DNA of 6,640 nucleotides from Prolixibacteraceae bacterium (GTDB taxonomy: Bacteria > Bacteroidota > Bacteroidia > Bacteroidales > Prolixibacteraceae). Positions 1 to 6,467 of the stretch are shown piece after piece. The position numbers and the translations under genes were made by a program. Under the pieces are notes generated by a model. It was not told where the DNA came from. It worked only from the letters and a program-made list of their open reading frames with translations, and searched no databases. How positions within the stretch are numbered: position 1 is the stretch's first letter; each line of letters opens with the position of its first letter. The stretch covers positions 1-6,640 of the forward strand of contig JAFGDX010000257.1 in the NCBI GenBank assembly GCA_016931875.1. Reading direction: 5' to 3'.

Positions 1-299
1 CAAAAATTTTCAGGATAACCTTTTTGATCCCCCAAACCAAAAACTGCAAATGTTTTGTTTTTTAAATCCATCTCCTCAAGGTCGGGAACAAATTCGTCCC
101 AATAATTGGGAAGTTCGCCATCAAACCAGGTAGGAGCACTGAGAATAAAGTTGTTATAATTTTCGAATGTTTCTTTGGTAATCTCTTCGGCATTAATGGC
201 GTCAATTTCATCTTTACCAAAAGCATCGGTTATTTTTTCAGCAACTTTTTTTGACTTTTGAGTGTGAAAACTATAAATTATTGCGGTTTTTTTGCTCAT
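1..299 (-). CDS. fldA: Flavodoxin, long-chain type (partial, C-terminal part beyond left edge)
   Basis: This is the N-terminal 99 residues of a flavodoxin, a small soluble FMN protein that carries low-potential electrons in the cytoplasm. The protein starts MSKKTAIIYSFHTQKSKKVA. The first beta strand followed by a Ser/Thr-containing loop (about residues 7-16) is the FMN-phosphate-binding region. The segment SAPTWFDGELPNYWDEF matches the family's 'TW..GELP' loop that covers the flavin. FAVFGLGDQKGYPENF matches the 'GLGDQ.GY' segment that precedes the long-chain insertion. The reading frame is still open at base 1, and a full protein would be about 165-180 residues. The ATG at 297-299 lies 11 bases after the E1 stop with no clear Shine-Dalgarno site, so it is probably translated from the E2-E1 message. 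Family identity is firm; the exact partner enzyme is unknown. Confidence 0.9.
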   Translation of the reverse strand, partial: MSKKTAIIYSFHTQKSKKVAEKITDAFGKDEIDAINAEEITKETFENYNNFILSAPTWFDGELPNYWDEFVPDLEEMDLKNKTFAVFGLGDQKGYPENF

Positions 300-310
300 A
301 ATTTTAACTA

Positions 311-2359
311 TTAATACTTAATCAATTCTTTTACGGCATCATATATTCTTTCGGCGTTGGGCAAAATGGCTTTTTCCAAAATAGGGTTGAACCCCACCGG
401 TGTAAACGTCGATCCTACCCTGCGTACAGGAGCATCCAAATATTCAAAAGCATTTTCCATAATAAAAGAAGCAACTTCACCGCCAAATCCACCATGAATT
501 TTATCTTCATGAACCACCAAAACCTTATTTGTTTTTTTGGTGGTTTCAAGTATGGCTTCTTCATCCATTGGTACCAACGAACGCAAATCGAGCACTTCTA
601 CACTAATTCCTTCTTCCTGTAACTTTTCAGCAGCCTTTAAACTTAAATGCGTTGTATTTCCGTAGGTGATAATTGAAATGTCTGTTCCTTCCCTTCGAAT
701 TCTTGCTTTTCCAAATGGCACCTCAAAATCATCGGGGACAACTGTAGCTGCCTGCGGTGCCTGGTACAAGGCCTTTGGTTCCATAAACATGGTTGCGCCA
801 CGCGAACGTATTGATGTACGCAACAAACCAGCTGCATCATCAGCAAACGACGGGTAAACAATTCTGACTCCGGGAATGGCTGCAAGCGAGCCTTCAATAT
901 TTTGTGAGTGATACATTCCCCCGCCAATATAACCTCCTGACGCCAGACGAATTGTTACATTCGGACTGAATTTTCCGTTTGAACGCCAGTATTCATGACT
1001 GGTTTCAATATATTGTTCCATTGCTGGCCAGAAATAATCGGCAAATTCAGCACCTTCAACAACAATTCGTATTTTGTCGTTGTAACGCGACATTCCGTTG
1101 GCTGTACCTACAATAAAATCTTCGGCAATGGGCGCATTAAATACTCTTTTGGGGCCAAATTCCTGCTGCAATCCTTTGGAAACATTGAATATACCGCCTT
1201 TGTCTTTGTTGGCCATGTCCTGCCCCCATATAAAAGTATCTGGATTGCGTTTGAATTCGGCTTTCAACGTTTCGTTCAGTGCTGTAATCATTTTCTTTTT
1301 GTCGCCCTGTTCATTGTGTAATCCGTCCGGATATTTTTCTGAAACATAAGGTTCTGGCAGAACAAAATCGTGAATTGATTCAGGATCGGGATCCGGTGCG
1401 GCCATGGCTGCTTTATGGGCAGTTTTAATAGCTTGTTTTGTTTCCTCTTCCAATGCCTGAATCTCTTCTTCAGTAAAACGTTCGTAGCGAATAAGCATCC
1501 TTCTGAACTTTGCCAGCGGATCATATTCTTCCACATAATTTCTTTCCGTTTGGCTACGGTAAAGCAGGTGATCGTCTGAATTGGAATGAGAATGCATTCG
1601 AACGCAGTTGGCCTGCACAATTACCGGTTTTGATTCTTCAATGGCAAATCTTTTGGCTTCGGCCATGGCATTCATCGAATCAAAAACATCTTTTCCGTTG
1701 CAATGGATGATTCTTAAGTTTTTAAATCCAATAAAATTATTGGCAACTTTGCGCTGGGCGGTCTGATCTTTTTTGGGAACCGAAATTCCGTAACCGTTGT
1801 CCTGTATTACAAAAATTACCGGCAGTTTCTCTTTGTCTGCCCCGTTTATTGCTTCATAAACATAACCTTCGCTCACCGAAGACTCACCCTGCCCGCTAAT
1901 AGAAACCGCCTTTTCTCCGTAATATTTAATTGCACGTGCAGTACCTACTGCATGCAAAGTGTGGTTTCCGGTAGAGGAAGAAACACTGTGAATGTTCCAT
2001 TCTGGTTTGGCAAGGTGGTTTGACATGTGCCTGCCACCACTGGAAGGATCCGTTGCTTTTGAAATACCGTTTAATATAATTTCTTCGGCCGTCATTCCTG
2101 CCGAAAGTGCTGTAAGCATTTCACGGTAGTATAAATACAAATGGTCTTTATTTTTTTCGAAAACCTGACCAACTGCGAGTTGTATTCCGTCGTGACCTGC
2201 ATATGGCGCGTGGTACGACCACCCGATGGCTTGCTTCAGATAATTGGGGGCTTTATTGTCGATTGCACGCCCTACTGACAGCAACCGAAACCATTTCTCC
2301 AAAGTTTCTTTCGGAGTCTTTTTTATTGAATAAATTTTTGGGATGTCCTTATCTGTCAT
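311..2359 (-). CDS. 2-oxoacid dehydrogenase E1, fused alpha-beta subunits (probably branched-chain 2-oxoacid dehydrogenase)
   Basis: Thiamin-diphosphate (ThDP) decarboxylase that starts the 2-oxoacid dehydrogenase reaction and passes the acyl group to lipoyl-E2. It is 682 residues from the ATG at 2357-2359, with alpha and beta chains, usually separate proteins, joined in one. The alpha half (about 15-330) has HDGIQLAVG, DPSSGGRHMSNH, the ThDP/metal motif GQGESS...QDNGYGISVP (156-194), and a loop MHSHSNSDDHLLYR (255-268) like the phosphorylation loop of branched-chain E1. The beta half (about 355-682) has PIAEDFIVG with the cofactor-binding Glu (413), EFADYFWPAMEQ, YHSQNIE with the conserved His (484), and a C-terminal transketolase domain. 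A longer reading from base 2392 would overlap E2 by 23 bases; I prefer the ATG 10 bases after the E2 stop, preceded by A-rich AAAAGAAATAAA. The 'PSSGGR' and 'SDD...YR' motifs favour branched-chain substrates, but pyruvate or acetoin cannot be excluded. One oddity: the usual GDG/GEG acidic residue is Gln157. Confidence 0.93.
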   Translation of the reverse strand: MTDKDIPKIYSIKKTPKETLEKWFRLLSVGRAIDNKAPNYLKQAIGWSYHAPYAGHDGIQLAVGQVFEKNKDHLYLYYREMLTALSAGMTAEEIILNGISKATDPSSGGRHMSNHLAKPEWNIHSVSSSTGNHTLHAVGTARAIKYYGEKAVSISGQGESSVSEGYVYEAINGADKEKLPVIFVIQDNGYGISVPKKDQTAQRKVANNFIGFKNLRIIHCNGKDVFDSMNAMAEAKRFAIEESKPVIVQANCVRMHSHSNSDDHLLYRSQTERNYVEEYDPLAKFRRMLIRYERFTEEEIQALEEETKQAIKTAHKAAMAAPDPDPESIHDFVLPEPYVSEKYPDGLHNEQGDKKKMITALNETLKAEFKRNPDTFIWGQDMANKDKGGIFNVSKGLQQEFGPKRVFNAPIAEDFIVGTANGMSRYNDKIRIVVEGAEFADYFWPAMEQYIETSHEYWRSNGKFSPNVTIRLASGGYIGGGMYHSQNIEGSLAAIPGVRIVYPSFADDAAGLLRTSIRSRGATMFMEPKALYQAPQAATVVPDDFEVPFGKARIRREGTDISIITYGNTTHLSLKAAEKLQEEGISVEVLDLRSLVPMDEEAILETTKKTNKVLVVHEDKIHGGFGGEVASFIMENAFEYLDAPVRRVGSTFTPVGFNPILEKAILPNAERIYDAVKELIKY

Positions 2360-2369
2360 TTTATTTCTT

Positions 2370-3692
2370 TTAAATTGAACGATTAATATCAAATTGCTCC
2401 AGGTTATCAGCTATTTTTCTGAGAAATGCACCACCAAGCGCCCCGTCAATAATACGGTGGTCGTACGATAATGATAGGAACATTTTATGGCGGATAACAA
2501 TAGCGTCGCCGGTAGGTGTTTCCATTACCGCGGGTTTCTTTTCGATGCTCCCTGTAGCAAGAATGGCAACCTGGGGTTGATTAATGATGGGTGTTCCTAT
2601 TAAATTTCTGAATGAACCAAAATTGGTAATCGTAAATGTGCCTCCCTGGATTTCTTCAGGAGAAAGTTTATTATTTCTGGCCGCTTCAGCCAAACGATTT
2701 AATTCTTTGGTAAGCCCCAGCAAGTTTCTTTGTTCTGAATTTTTTATTACCGGAACAATCAGGTTTCCATCGGGTTTTGCCACCGCAATTCCAATATTGA
2801 TATCTTTCTTCATAATGATTTTATCGCCGTCAACCGAGGAATTTACTAAGGGAAATTCAGCAAGTGCGGCCGCCACAGCTTCCGTAAAAATGGGCATAAA
2901 CGTTATTTTCTCGCCGTATTTTTTCTGGAACTCTTCTTTGTTTTTATTTCGCCAGAAAACCAGTTCGGTAACATCGGCTTCTACAACAGAAGTTACATGC
3001 GGCGAAACTTTTTTTGACATCACCATGTGGTCGGCAATAAGTTTCCGAACCCGGCCCATTTCAATAATCTGGTCGTTTGCACCAATTGAAACCGGTATTG
3101 GAGCCGGTTCTTTTCTTTCCCCTTCTTTTTGTCCGGTTGTTTTTGTTTCAGATTGTTCCTTTTCTGCAGATTTTCCTCTGTTCTCAAGATAATCCAAAAT
3201 GTCTTTTTTCTGCACCCGGCCATTGGCTCCTGAACCTTCAATGGTTTCAAGCTCTTCAATTGAAATGTTTTCTTCTTTGGCAATTGTTCTTACCAGCGGA
3301 GAATAAAAACGGTTTGAAAGTTCTCTTTCATTTTTAACATCAGCTGACTCAGATTTGGTTTCCGATTTTTCTGCAGCAGAAACCTCTGTTACCGGTTTTT
3401 CCGTATCTTCCGGAACCTTGGAGCCGGATTCATCATCTCCGCTATCTTCTCCACCCATATTTACGATGGCCAAAACTTCCCCCACCGGAACCAGACTATC
3501 TTCCTGAAATAAAATTTTTTCAATTACGCCATCTACCGGTGAAGGAATTTCCGAGTCTACCTTATCGGTCGCTACTTCAAACAGCAAGTCGTCTTCCTCA
3601 ACGGTATCTCCCTCTTTTACAAACCATTTTGTTATAGTGCCCTCCTGAATGCTTTCACCCAGCTTTGGCATTATGATATTAAATTTCGACAT
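2370..3692 (-). CDS. Dihydrolipoamide acyltransferase, E2 of a 2-oxoacid dehydrogenase complex
   Basis: E2 core of the complex: it accepts the acyl group from E1 on a swinging lipoyl arm and transfers it to coenzyme A. At 440 residues it is typical for a single-lipoyl E2. Residues 1-78 are a lipoyl domain with the lipoylated Lys44 in EVATDKVDSEIPSP. Residues 79-127 are a highly charged Asp/Glu/Ser/Lys linker. Residues 129-170 are a peripheral-subunit-binding domain (YSPLVRTIAKEENI...GANGRVQKKDILDYL). After a second charged linker, residues 208-435 form the catalytic domain, ending in SLSYDHRIIDGALGGAFL with active-site His412 and Asp416 (HRxxDG pattern). The domains alone do not separate branched-chain from pyruvate specificity; the neighbouring E1 suggests branched-chain. 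It is the first gene of the E2-E1-flavodoxin operon. The ATG at 3690-3692 follows an A-rich leader without a clear Shine-Dalgarno site. The E3 dihydrolipoamide dehydrogenase is not in this window. Confidence 0.95.
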   Translation of the reverse strand: MSKFNIIMPKLGESIQEGTITKWFVKEGDTVEEDDLLFEVATDKVDSEIPSPVDGVIEKILFQEDSLVPVGEVLAIVNMGGEDSGDDESGSKVPEDTEKPVTEVSAAEKSETKSESADVKNERELSNRFYSPLVRTIAKEENISIEELETIEGSGANGRVQKKDILDYLENRGKSAEKEQSETKTTGQKEGERKEPAPIPVSIGANDQIIEMGRVRKLIADHMVMSKKVSPHVTSVVEADVTELVFWRNKNKEEFQKKYGEKITFMPIFTEAVAAALAEFPLVNSSVDGDKIIMKKDINIGIAVAKPDGNLIVPVIKNSEQRNLLGLTKELNRLAEAARNNKLSPEEIQGGTFTITNFGSFRNLIGTPIINQPQVAILATGSIEKKPAVMETPTGDAIVIRHKMFLSLSYDHRIIDGALGGAFLRKIADNLEQFDINRSI

Positions 3693-3720
3693 AACTTTTT
3701 TAGGTTTTTTTTATACTATA

Positions 3721-3840
3721 TTGTAATTTACACATACAATAACATTAGCTAAATTGAAATGTTCACATTGCAATTTCAGTATTTGCACTTTTTTCAATCA
3801 AATTTTTCTATCGGATTTTTAATCTGTCGATAAATTACAA
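3721..3840. repeat. Long-range inverted repeat in the E2 leader
   Basis: TTGTAATTTA (3721-3730) and TAAATTACAA (3831-3840) are perfect inverted copies 100 bases apart. In the minus-strand transcript they could pair, with one extra wobble pair, and enclose the 26-bp palindrome hairpin. AT-rich composition makes a chance match possible. Confidence 0.4.
3751..3776. promoter_or_regulatory. 26-bp near-perfect palindrome upstream of the E2 gene (operator or RNA hairpin)
   Basis: The plus-strand arms AAATTGAAATGT (3751-3762) and ACATTGCAATTT (3765-3776) are inverted copies at 11 of 12 positions around a 2-base centre. It lies 58 bases before the E2 start. A symmetric site of this size suits a dimeric regulator; in RNA it would form a long AU-rich hairpin. 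There is no T-run after it on the minus strand, so it is not a typical terminator. Confidence 0.55.
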
Positions 3841-3845
3841 AAATA
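3838..3845 (-). promoter_or_regulatory. Possible -7 box for the E2-E1-flavodoxin operon
   Basis: TATTTTTG on the minus strand matches TAnnTTTG. The nearest -33-like TTG (3869-3867) is 21 bases upstream, slightly too far, so this is a tentative promoter. It would give a leader of about 140 bases containing the 26-bp palindrome. Confidence 0.35.
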
Positions 3846-3932
3846 CCACCACCTAAAAAAGAAAAACAATAGAAATTAAGTCTTTATTTACGGACATGGA
3901 AAAGTGTGATAACCAAGGCGAAAAAATAAACT

Positions 3933-4844
3933 TCACATTTGTAAACAACCAATTAATTCATTAACTGACTGCATTTTATGCCTTGTCAGATATTCTTCAA
4001 TACCTGTAATAATTTTAACCGGAATAAACGGATCTTTAAAAATGGCAGTGCCCACCTGAACAGCTGTTGCACCTGCAAGCAAAAATTCAATAGCATCGGC
4101 AGCATTCATAATTCCTCCCATACCAATAACCGGAATTTTCACCGCGTTGTATACCTGCCAAACCATGCGCAGGGCAATGGGTTTTATTGCGGGCCCGGAA
4201 AGGCCGCCGGTTACTGTGGAAAGCAACGGAATGCGTTTTTCGGAGTCGATTGCCATTCCCAAAAAAGTATTGACAAGCGAAACACTATCCGCCCCCTGCC
4301 CCTCCACAGCTTTGGCAATCTCCGTAATATCAGTAACATTGGGAGAAAGTTTTACAATCAGCGTTTTGTCATATACCCTTCTAACTTCACGTGTCACAGC
4401 TTCAGCACTGGGGCAGCTAATACCAAACGACATTCCCCCCTCTTTAACATTGGGGCAGGAAATATTCAGTTCTATTGCCGGAATTTTATCCAGTTCATTT
4501 ACTTTTTCGGTTACCTCAATATATTCTTCAACCGTTGAACCATTAACATTTACAATTAAAGGTGTGTTGTATTCTTTAATCCTTGGGTAAATATTTTCAA
4601 TAAAGTAATCAATTCCTTTGTTTTGAAGTCCAACAGCATTTAACATACCCGACGCCGTTTCAGCCATCCTCGGATATGGATTTCCATCGCGGTTTTTAAG
4701 CGTGGTACCTTTTAATAAAACTGCTCCCAGCTGACCAACATCATAAAAATCTGTCAATTCTTCGGCAAAACCTGAAGTACCGGATGCTGTCATCACCGGA
4801 TTTTTCAACTCCAGGTCGTGTATTTTTACATTCAAATCTACCAT
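3933..4844 (-). CDS. pyrD: Dihydroorotate dehydrogenase, class 1B catalytic subunit
   Basis: FMN enzyme that oxidises dihydroorotate to orotate, the fourth step of de novo pyrimidine synthesis, in the cytoplasm. It has 303 residues, normal for class 1 enzymes and lacking the N-terminal membrane helix of class 2. Visible signatures are [14 protein letters not shown] near the N terminus, the substrate-binding segment [17 protein letters not shown] (61-77), and the active-site loop [16 protein letters not shown] with the catalytic base Cys130, which marks class 1. [19 protein letters not shown] (237-255) and TAVQVGTA form the C-terminal FMN-phosphate site. The start codon overlaps the last 7 bases of pyrK (shared ATGGTAG), and a good Shine-Dalgarno AAAGGA lies 6 bases upstream inside pyrK, so the two subunits are probably made together by translational coupling. 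Class 1B works as a PyrD2-PyrK2 heterotetramer using NAD+ as final acceptor. I see no clear terminator after the stop. Confidence 0.97.
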   Translation of the reverse strand: MVDLNVKIHDLELKNPVMTASGTSGFAEELTDFYDVGQLGAVLLKGTTLKNRDGNPYPRMAETASGMLNAVGLQNKGIDYFIENIYPRIKEYNTPLIVNVNGSTVEEYIEVTEKVNELDKIPAIELNISCPNVKEGGMSFGISCPSAEAVTREVRRVYDKTLIVKLSPNVTDITEIAKAVEGQGADSVSLVNTFLGMAIDSEKRIPLLSTVTGGLSGPAIKPIALRMVWQVYNAVKIPVIGMGGIMNAADAIEFLLAGATAVQVGTAIFKDPFIPVKIITGIEEYLTRHKMQSVNELIGCLQM

Positions 4845-5611
4845 TTCAGTTCCTTTATATTAAAAACGGGGCCTTCCGTACAAACACAAAGATTTCCTTT
4901 TTGCGTAGGTTCAATACAACACAAACAAACACCAAAACCACAGGCCATCAGGTTTTCCAGCGAAACTTCACAAAAAATATCCTCGTCCTTTGCCGTTTTT
5001 GCCACGGCTCTCATCATGGCATCTGGTCCGCAGGTATAAACTTTGGAGTAGCTATTTATTTGCTGAAACACGGAATGATGAATTACAAAACCTTTTTCGC
5101 CGAAAGAGCCATCCTCGGTTGTAAAATGCAAATTCCCGTATTTTGAATATTCAGATGCATCAACATGATCTTCGCGGCTTCTGGCGCCCAGTAGAATGTC
5201 TACATTTTCGCGGTTTAATCCTGATTCTTTTGCTAAAAAAAGCATTGGAGCCACACCACTGCCACCACCTATCAGTAAGATTCTGTCATCACTTTGAGGA
5301 ATGGTGAAACTTTTCCCCAATGGATAAACCAGATTGACAGTATCTCCGGCTTTTAGTTCTGTTAACTTTTTTGACCCGCGTCCTAAAATTTTAATAATGA
5401 GAGATAATGTATTTTTCTGATAGTCTATTTCAAAGATGGAAAAGGGCCTGCGTAGAAAAATCTCATCCGAATTTTTCACCTCTATATTAACAAACTGACC
5501 AGGTTTTATATCAGGTAATTTTTTTGGTGAAACCAGTTTTATCAGGAAATTAGAGGAGTTTAAAGCAATATTTTCAGCAACCTTAAAATCTTCAACAAAC
5601 TTTTTACTCAT
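4838..5611 (-). CDS. pyrK: Dihydroorotate dehydrogenase, electron-transfer (FAD/2Fe-2S) subunit
   Basis: Partner of PyrD that moves electrons from its FMN through a 2Fe-2S cluster and FAD to NAD+. It is 257 residues from the ATG at 5609-5611, the usual family length. An upstream TTG (5630-5632) would add 7 residues but lies inside a palindrome and a promoter-like box, so I reject it. An N-terminal ferredoxin-reductase-like FAD domain has PGQFVNI and RRPFSI (54-59). An NAD-binding domain has [12 protein letters not shown] (112-123) and [11 protein letters not shown] (192-202). The C-terminal cluster domain [13 protein letters not shown]...CVCTEGPVF supplies ligands Cys224, Cys229, Cys232 and Cys244 in the PyrK spacing. 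Two further cysteines (231 and 242) sit beside them; they may be lineage-specific and need not be ligands. It is first in the pyrK-pyrD pair, and no Shine-Dalgarno site precedes it. Confidence 0.95.
   Translation of the reverse strand: MSKKFVEDFKVAENIALNSSNFLIKLVSPKKLPDIKPGQFVNIEVKNSDEIFLRRPFSIFEIDYQKNTLSLIIKILGRGSKKLTELKAGDTVNLVYPLGKSFTIPQSDDRILLIGGGSGVAPMLFLAKESGLNRENVDILLGARSREDHVDASEYSKYGNLHFTTEDGSFGEKGFVIHHSVFQQINSYSKVYTCGPDAMMRAVAKTAKDEDIFCEVSLENLMACGFGVCLCCIEPTQKGNLCVCTEGPVFNIKELKW
4851..4856 (-). promoter_or_regulatory. Ribosome binding site of pyrD inside the pyrK 3' end
   Basis: AAAGGA on the minus strand ends 6 bases before the pyrD ATG. It is the only strong Shine-Dalgarno-like site in the window; other starts have A-rich leaders. 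Its position within the last codons of pyrK, together with the 7-base gene overlap, supports coupled translation and matched subunit amounts. Confidence 0.7.
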
Positions 5612-5620
5612 GTTGCAAAA

Positions 5621-5637
5621 CTTTGCGTGCAAAGATA
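5621..5637 (-). promoter_or_regulatory. Possible pyrK promoter -7 box overlapped by a palindrome
   Basis: On the minus strand TATCTTTG (5630-5637) fits the Bacteroidota -7 consensus TAnnTTTG, but the matching -33 position reads TATT rather than TTTG, so the promoter is only suggestive. It would give a very short leader of about 10-15 bases before the pyrK ATG at 5611. A perfect palindrome, CTTTGC-GT-GCAAAG (5621-5634), covers the downstream half of this box, which would suit an operator. Confidence 0.4.
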
Positions 5638-5680
5638 ACCAATAATTTCTCTTAAAAATAAATCTGTTCGGAGAGCAAAT

Positions 5681-5712
5681 AAAAAAAAAGCCGTTATCAA
5701 CTAATAACGGCT
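5681..5712 (-). terminator. Strong intrinsic terminator
   Basis: Reading the minus strand, AGCCGTTAT (5712-5704) pairs perfectly with ATAACGGCT (5697-5689) around a 6-base loop, followed by an uninterrupted run of nine T (5689-5681). This 9-bp stem plus T-run is the clearest terminator in the window. It ends minus-strand transcripts coming from the right, about 70 bases before the pyrK start, so it serves either a small RNA or an attenuated pyrK leader. Confidence 0.88.
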
Positions 5713-5730
5713 AGCAACTTCTGTACTTTA

Positions 5731-5760
5731 CGCTCAAACTAAAAACACTCAAACTAAAAT
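5731..5760 (-). repeat. Two tandem 15-bp repeats
   Basis: On the plus strand CGCTCAAACTAAAAA (5731-5745) is followed directly by CACTCAAACTAAAAT (5746-5760), identical at 13 of 15 positions with a shared core CTCAAACTAAAA. The repeat lies in the middle of the candidate small RNA, where it would read as two U-rich TTTTAGTTTGAG units. Confidence 0.75.
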
Positions 5761-5825
5761 CGGGTTTGTAAATCAATATATTTTGTGTTCAACATCTTGT
5801 CTAAATTTGTATCAAAACAACAATA

Positions 5826-5856
5826 CAAATGTAATCAACCTTTTTAAAAATCCAAA
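5826..5856 (-). promoter_or_regulatory. Bacteroidota-type promoter of the candidate small RNA
   Basis: On the minus strand a -33 TTTG (5856-5853) and a -7 TACATTTG (5833-5826) are separated by exactly 19 bases, matching the known Bacteroidota primary sigma consensus. Transcription should begin near 5820. A second TACATTTG (5864-5857) lies just upstream but has no matching -33 element. Confidence 0.7.
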
Positions 5857-6006
5857 CAAATGTAATTGTATTTTTCACAGATGTATCTAATTTAGAATTA
5901 TTCTTTGTATTCATAGTATTTACTTTTGTCTGCACCAAATAATAACATTTGTATAAACTCCATATTAACAACGATTTACAAAACAATGATGTTAGTGAAA
6001 ATTTGA

Positions 6007-6037
6007 AAAGTAAAAAAGCCACTCTTCTGAAGCAGCT
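6007..6037 (-). terminator. Probable weak intrinsic terminator of the HTH regulator gene
   Basis: On the minus strand bases 6037-6030 (AGCTGCTT) can pair with 6024-6017 as an 8-bp stem containing three G-U pairs, with a 5-base loop, followed by TTTTTT, AC and TTTT. It lies about 60 bases after the stop of the HTH gene. The wobble pairs make the stem weak, so some read-through is possible. Confidence 0.5.
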
Positions 6038-6095
6038 TTACAATTATTTGATATTTTGAAAAAGTAAGTAGTTGTGAAACAGTTTTTTTTGAATA

Positions 6096-6467
6096 CTAGT
6101 CTTTGTTGTAAGAAACAAAGGTGCCGTCGTTATATAATAAAACCACAGTGTCAATCTTTTTACCCTGCAAAATGCTACCTCCACTAATCGCAGATTTTGC
6201 TGATGTGCTTATTTGGGTGGGTTTAGGCTGACTCTGAACTGTTCCTGCGGAGGTTGAGGTTTCAAGCATATCACCTTCACCGGTAAGAAGCCACCTGGCA
6301 TTTAGTTCAGGGAATACCAGCAACATCTTTTCAATTAGGGAAGCACCTGGCTTATTTCTTCCATTTAGTATGTGGGATATGTTTGATCGCTGAACTTCCA
6401 ATAGGGAAGCCAGCTCACCGGCTGATATCCCTTTATTGTCTATAAATTGCTGAATCCGTTCCTTCAT
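6096..6467 (-). CDS. Small HTH (XRE-type) transcriptional regulator
   Basis: A 123-residue DNA-binding protein. Residues 1-57 form a helix-turn-helix domain of the XRE/HTH_3 type: MKERIQQFIDNKGISAGELA, then LLEVQRSNISHILNGRNKPG as turn and recognition helix. FPELNARWLLTGEGDML (about 52-68) is the characteristic end of this domain in phage-repressor-like proteins. A Ser/Thr/Gln-rich linker (about 69-100) leads to a short C-terminal segment KKIDTVVLLYNDGTFVSYNKD. From memory, stand-alone regulators of this shape, with a terminal 'DGTF..Y' segment, are common in Bacteroidota; their targets are generally unknown. There is no protease or ligand-binding domain. The gene has its own consensus promoter and a probable terminator, so it is likely monocistronic. 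Nothing in the sequence ties it to pyrKD, although both spacers carry TTTGC/GCAAA inverted repeats. The ATG at 6465-6467 agrees with the normal start of the HTH domain. Confidence 0.88.
   Translation of the reverse strand: MKERIQQFIDNKGISAGELASLLEVQRSNISHILNGRNKPGASLIEKMLLVFPELNARWLLTGEGDMLETSTSAGTVQSQPKPTQISTSAKSAISGGSILQGKKIDTVVLLYNDGTFVSYNKD

Larger units (their letters stand above)
5681..5820 (-). ncRNA. Candidate small RNA or attenuated leader upstream of pyrK
   Basis: A promoter with perfect Bacteroidota elements (5826-5856) and a strong intrinsic terminator (5681-5712) define a minus-strand transcript of about 140 nt. The 5' end is estimated from the -7 box, not measured. The only ATG-initiated reading frame I noticed in it is 13 codons plus stop (5754-5795, MLNTKYIDLQTRF), without a recognisable ribosome site. 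The RNA contains a tandem 15-base repeat (5731-5760) and a possible small stem (CAAAC pairing with GTTTG) ahead of the terminator. I do not recognise a known RNA family; it does not look like 6S RNA, because the ends do not pair into a long rod. The alternative is that it is the 5' leader of pyrK-pyrD, with the terminator acting as an attenuator. Both readings fit the sequence. Confidence 0.55.
5821..6095. other. AT-rich spacer between the HTH gene and the candidate small RNA
   Basis: Apart from the small-RNA promoter at 5826-5856 and the probable terminator at 6007-6037, I see nothing I can support here. A minus-strand reading frame at 5801-6022 is low-complexity, begins at a GTG within the presumed terminator stem and runs through the promoter. 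An internal ATG (5914) would give a 37-residue peptide that resembles nothing I know. Confidence 0.6.

Noticed and set aside
2360..2392. Longer E1 start (MILIVQFKRNK extension)
   Set aside because: It would overlap the E2 end by 23 bases and adds residues not expected in the family; the ATG at 2359 has an A-rich leader and a 10-base gap.
2584..3192. 202-residue plus-strand reading frame opposite E2
   Set aside because: Antisense shadow of a well-supported E2 gene with no recognisable domain.
3841..3932. Terminator for pyrKD
   Set aside because: Only a weak A/U stem with a bulge and a long loop can be drawn; not supportable as an intrinsic terminator.
4838..4951. Two extra cysteines next to the PyrK 2Fe-2S ligands as a novel cluster
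   Set aside because: The four canonical ligands are present at normal spacing; the extra cysteines are probably lineage variation.
5612..5632. TTG start adding 7 residues to PyrK
   Set aside because: It lies within the palindrome and promoter-like box; the ATG at 5611 gives the normal N terminus ([11 protein letters not shown]).
5754..5795. 13-codon reading frame in the candidate small RNA, possible leader peptide
   Set aside because: No ribosome site, no revealing codon run, and it ends about 40 bases before the terminator, unlike classical translation-coupled attenuators.
5801..6022. 73-residue reading frame on the minus strand
   Set aside because: Low-complexity, starts at a GTG in the presumed terminator stem, contains the small-RNA promoter, no family resemblance.
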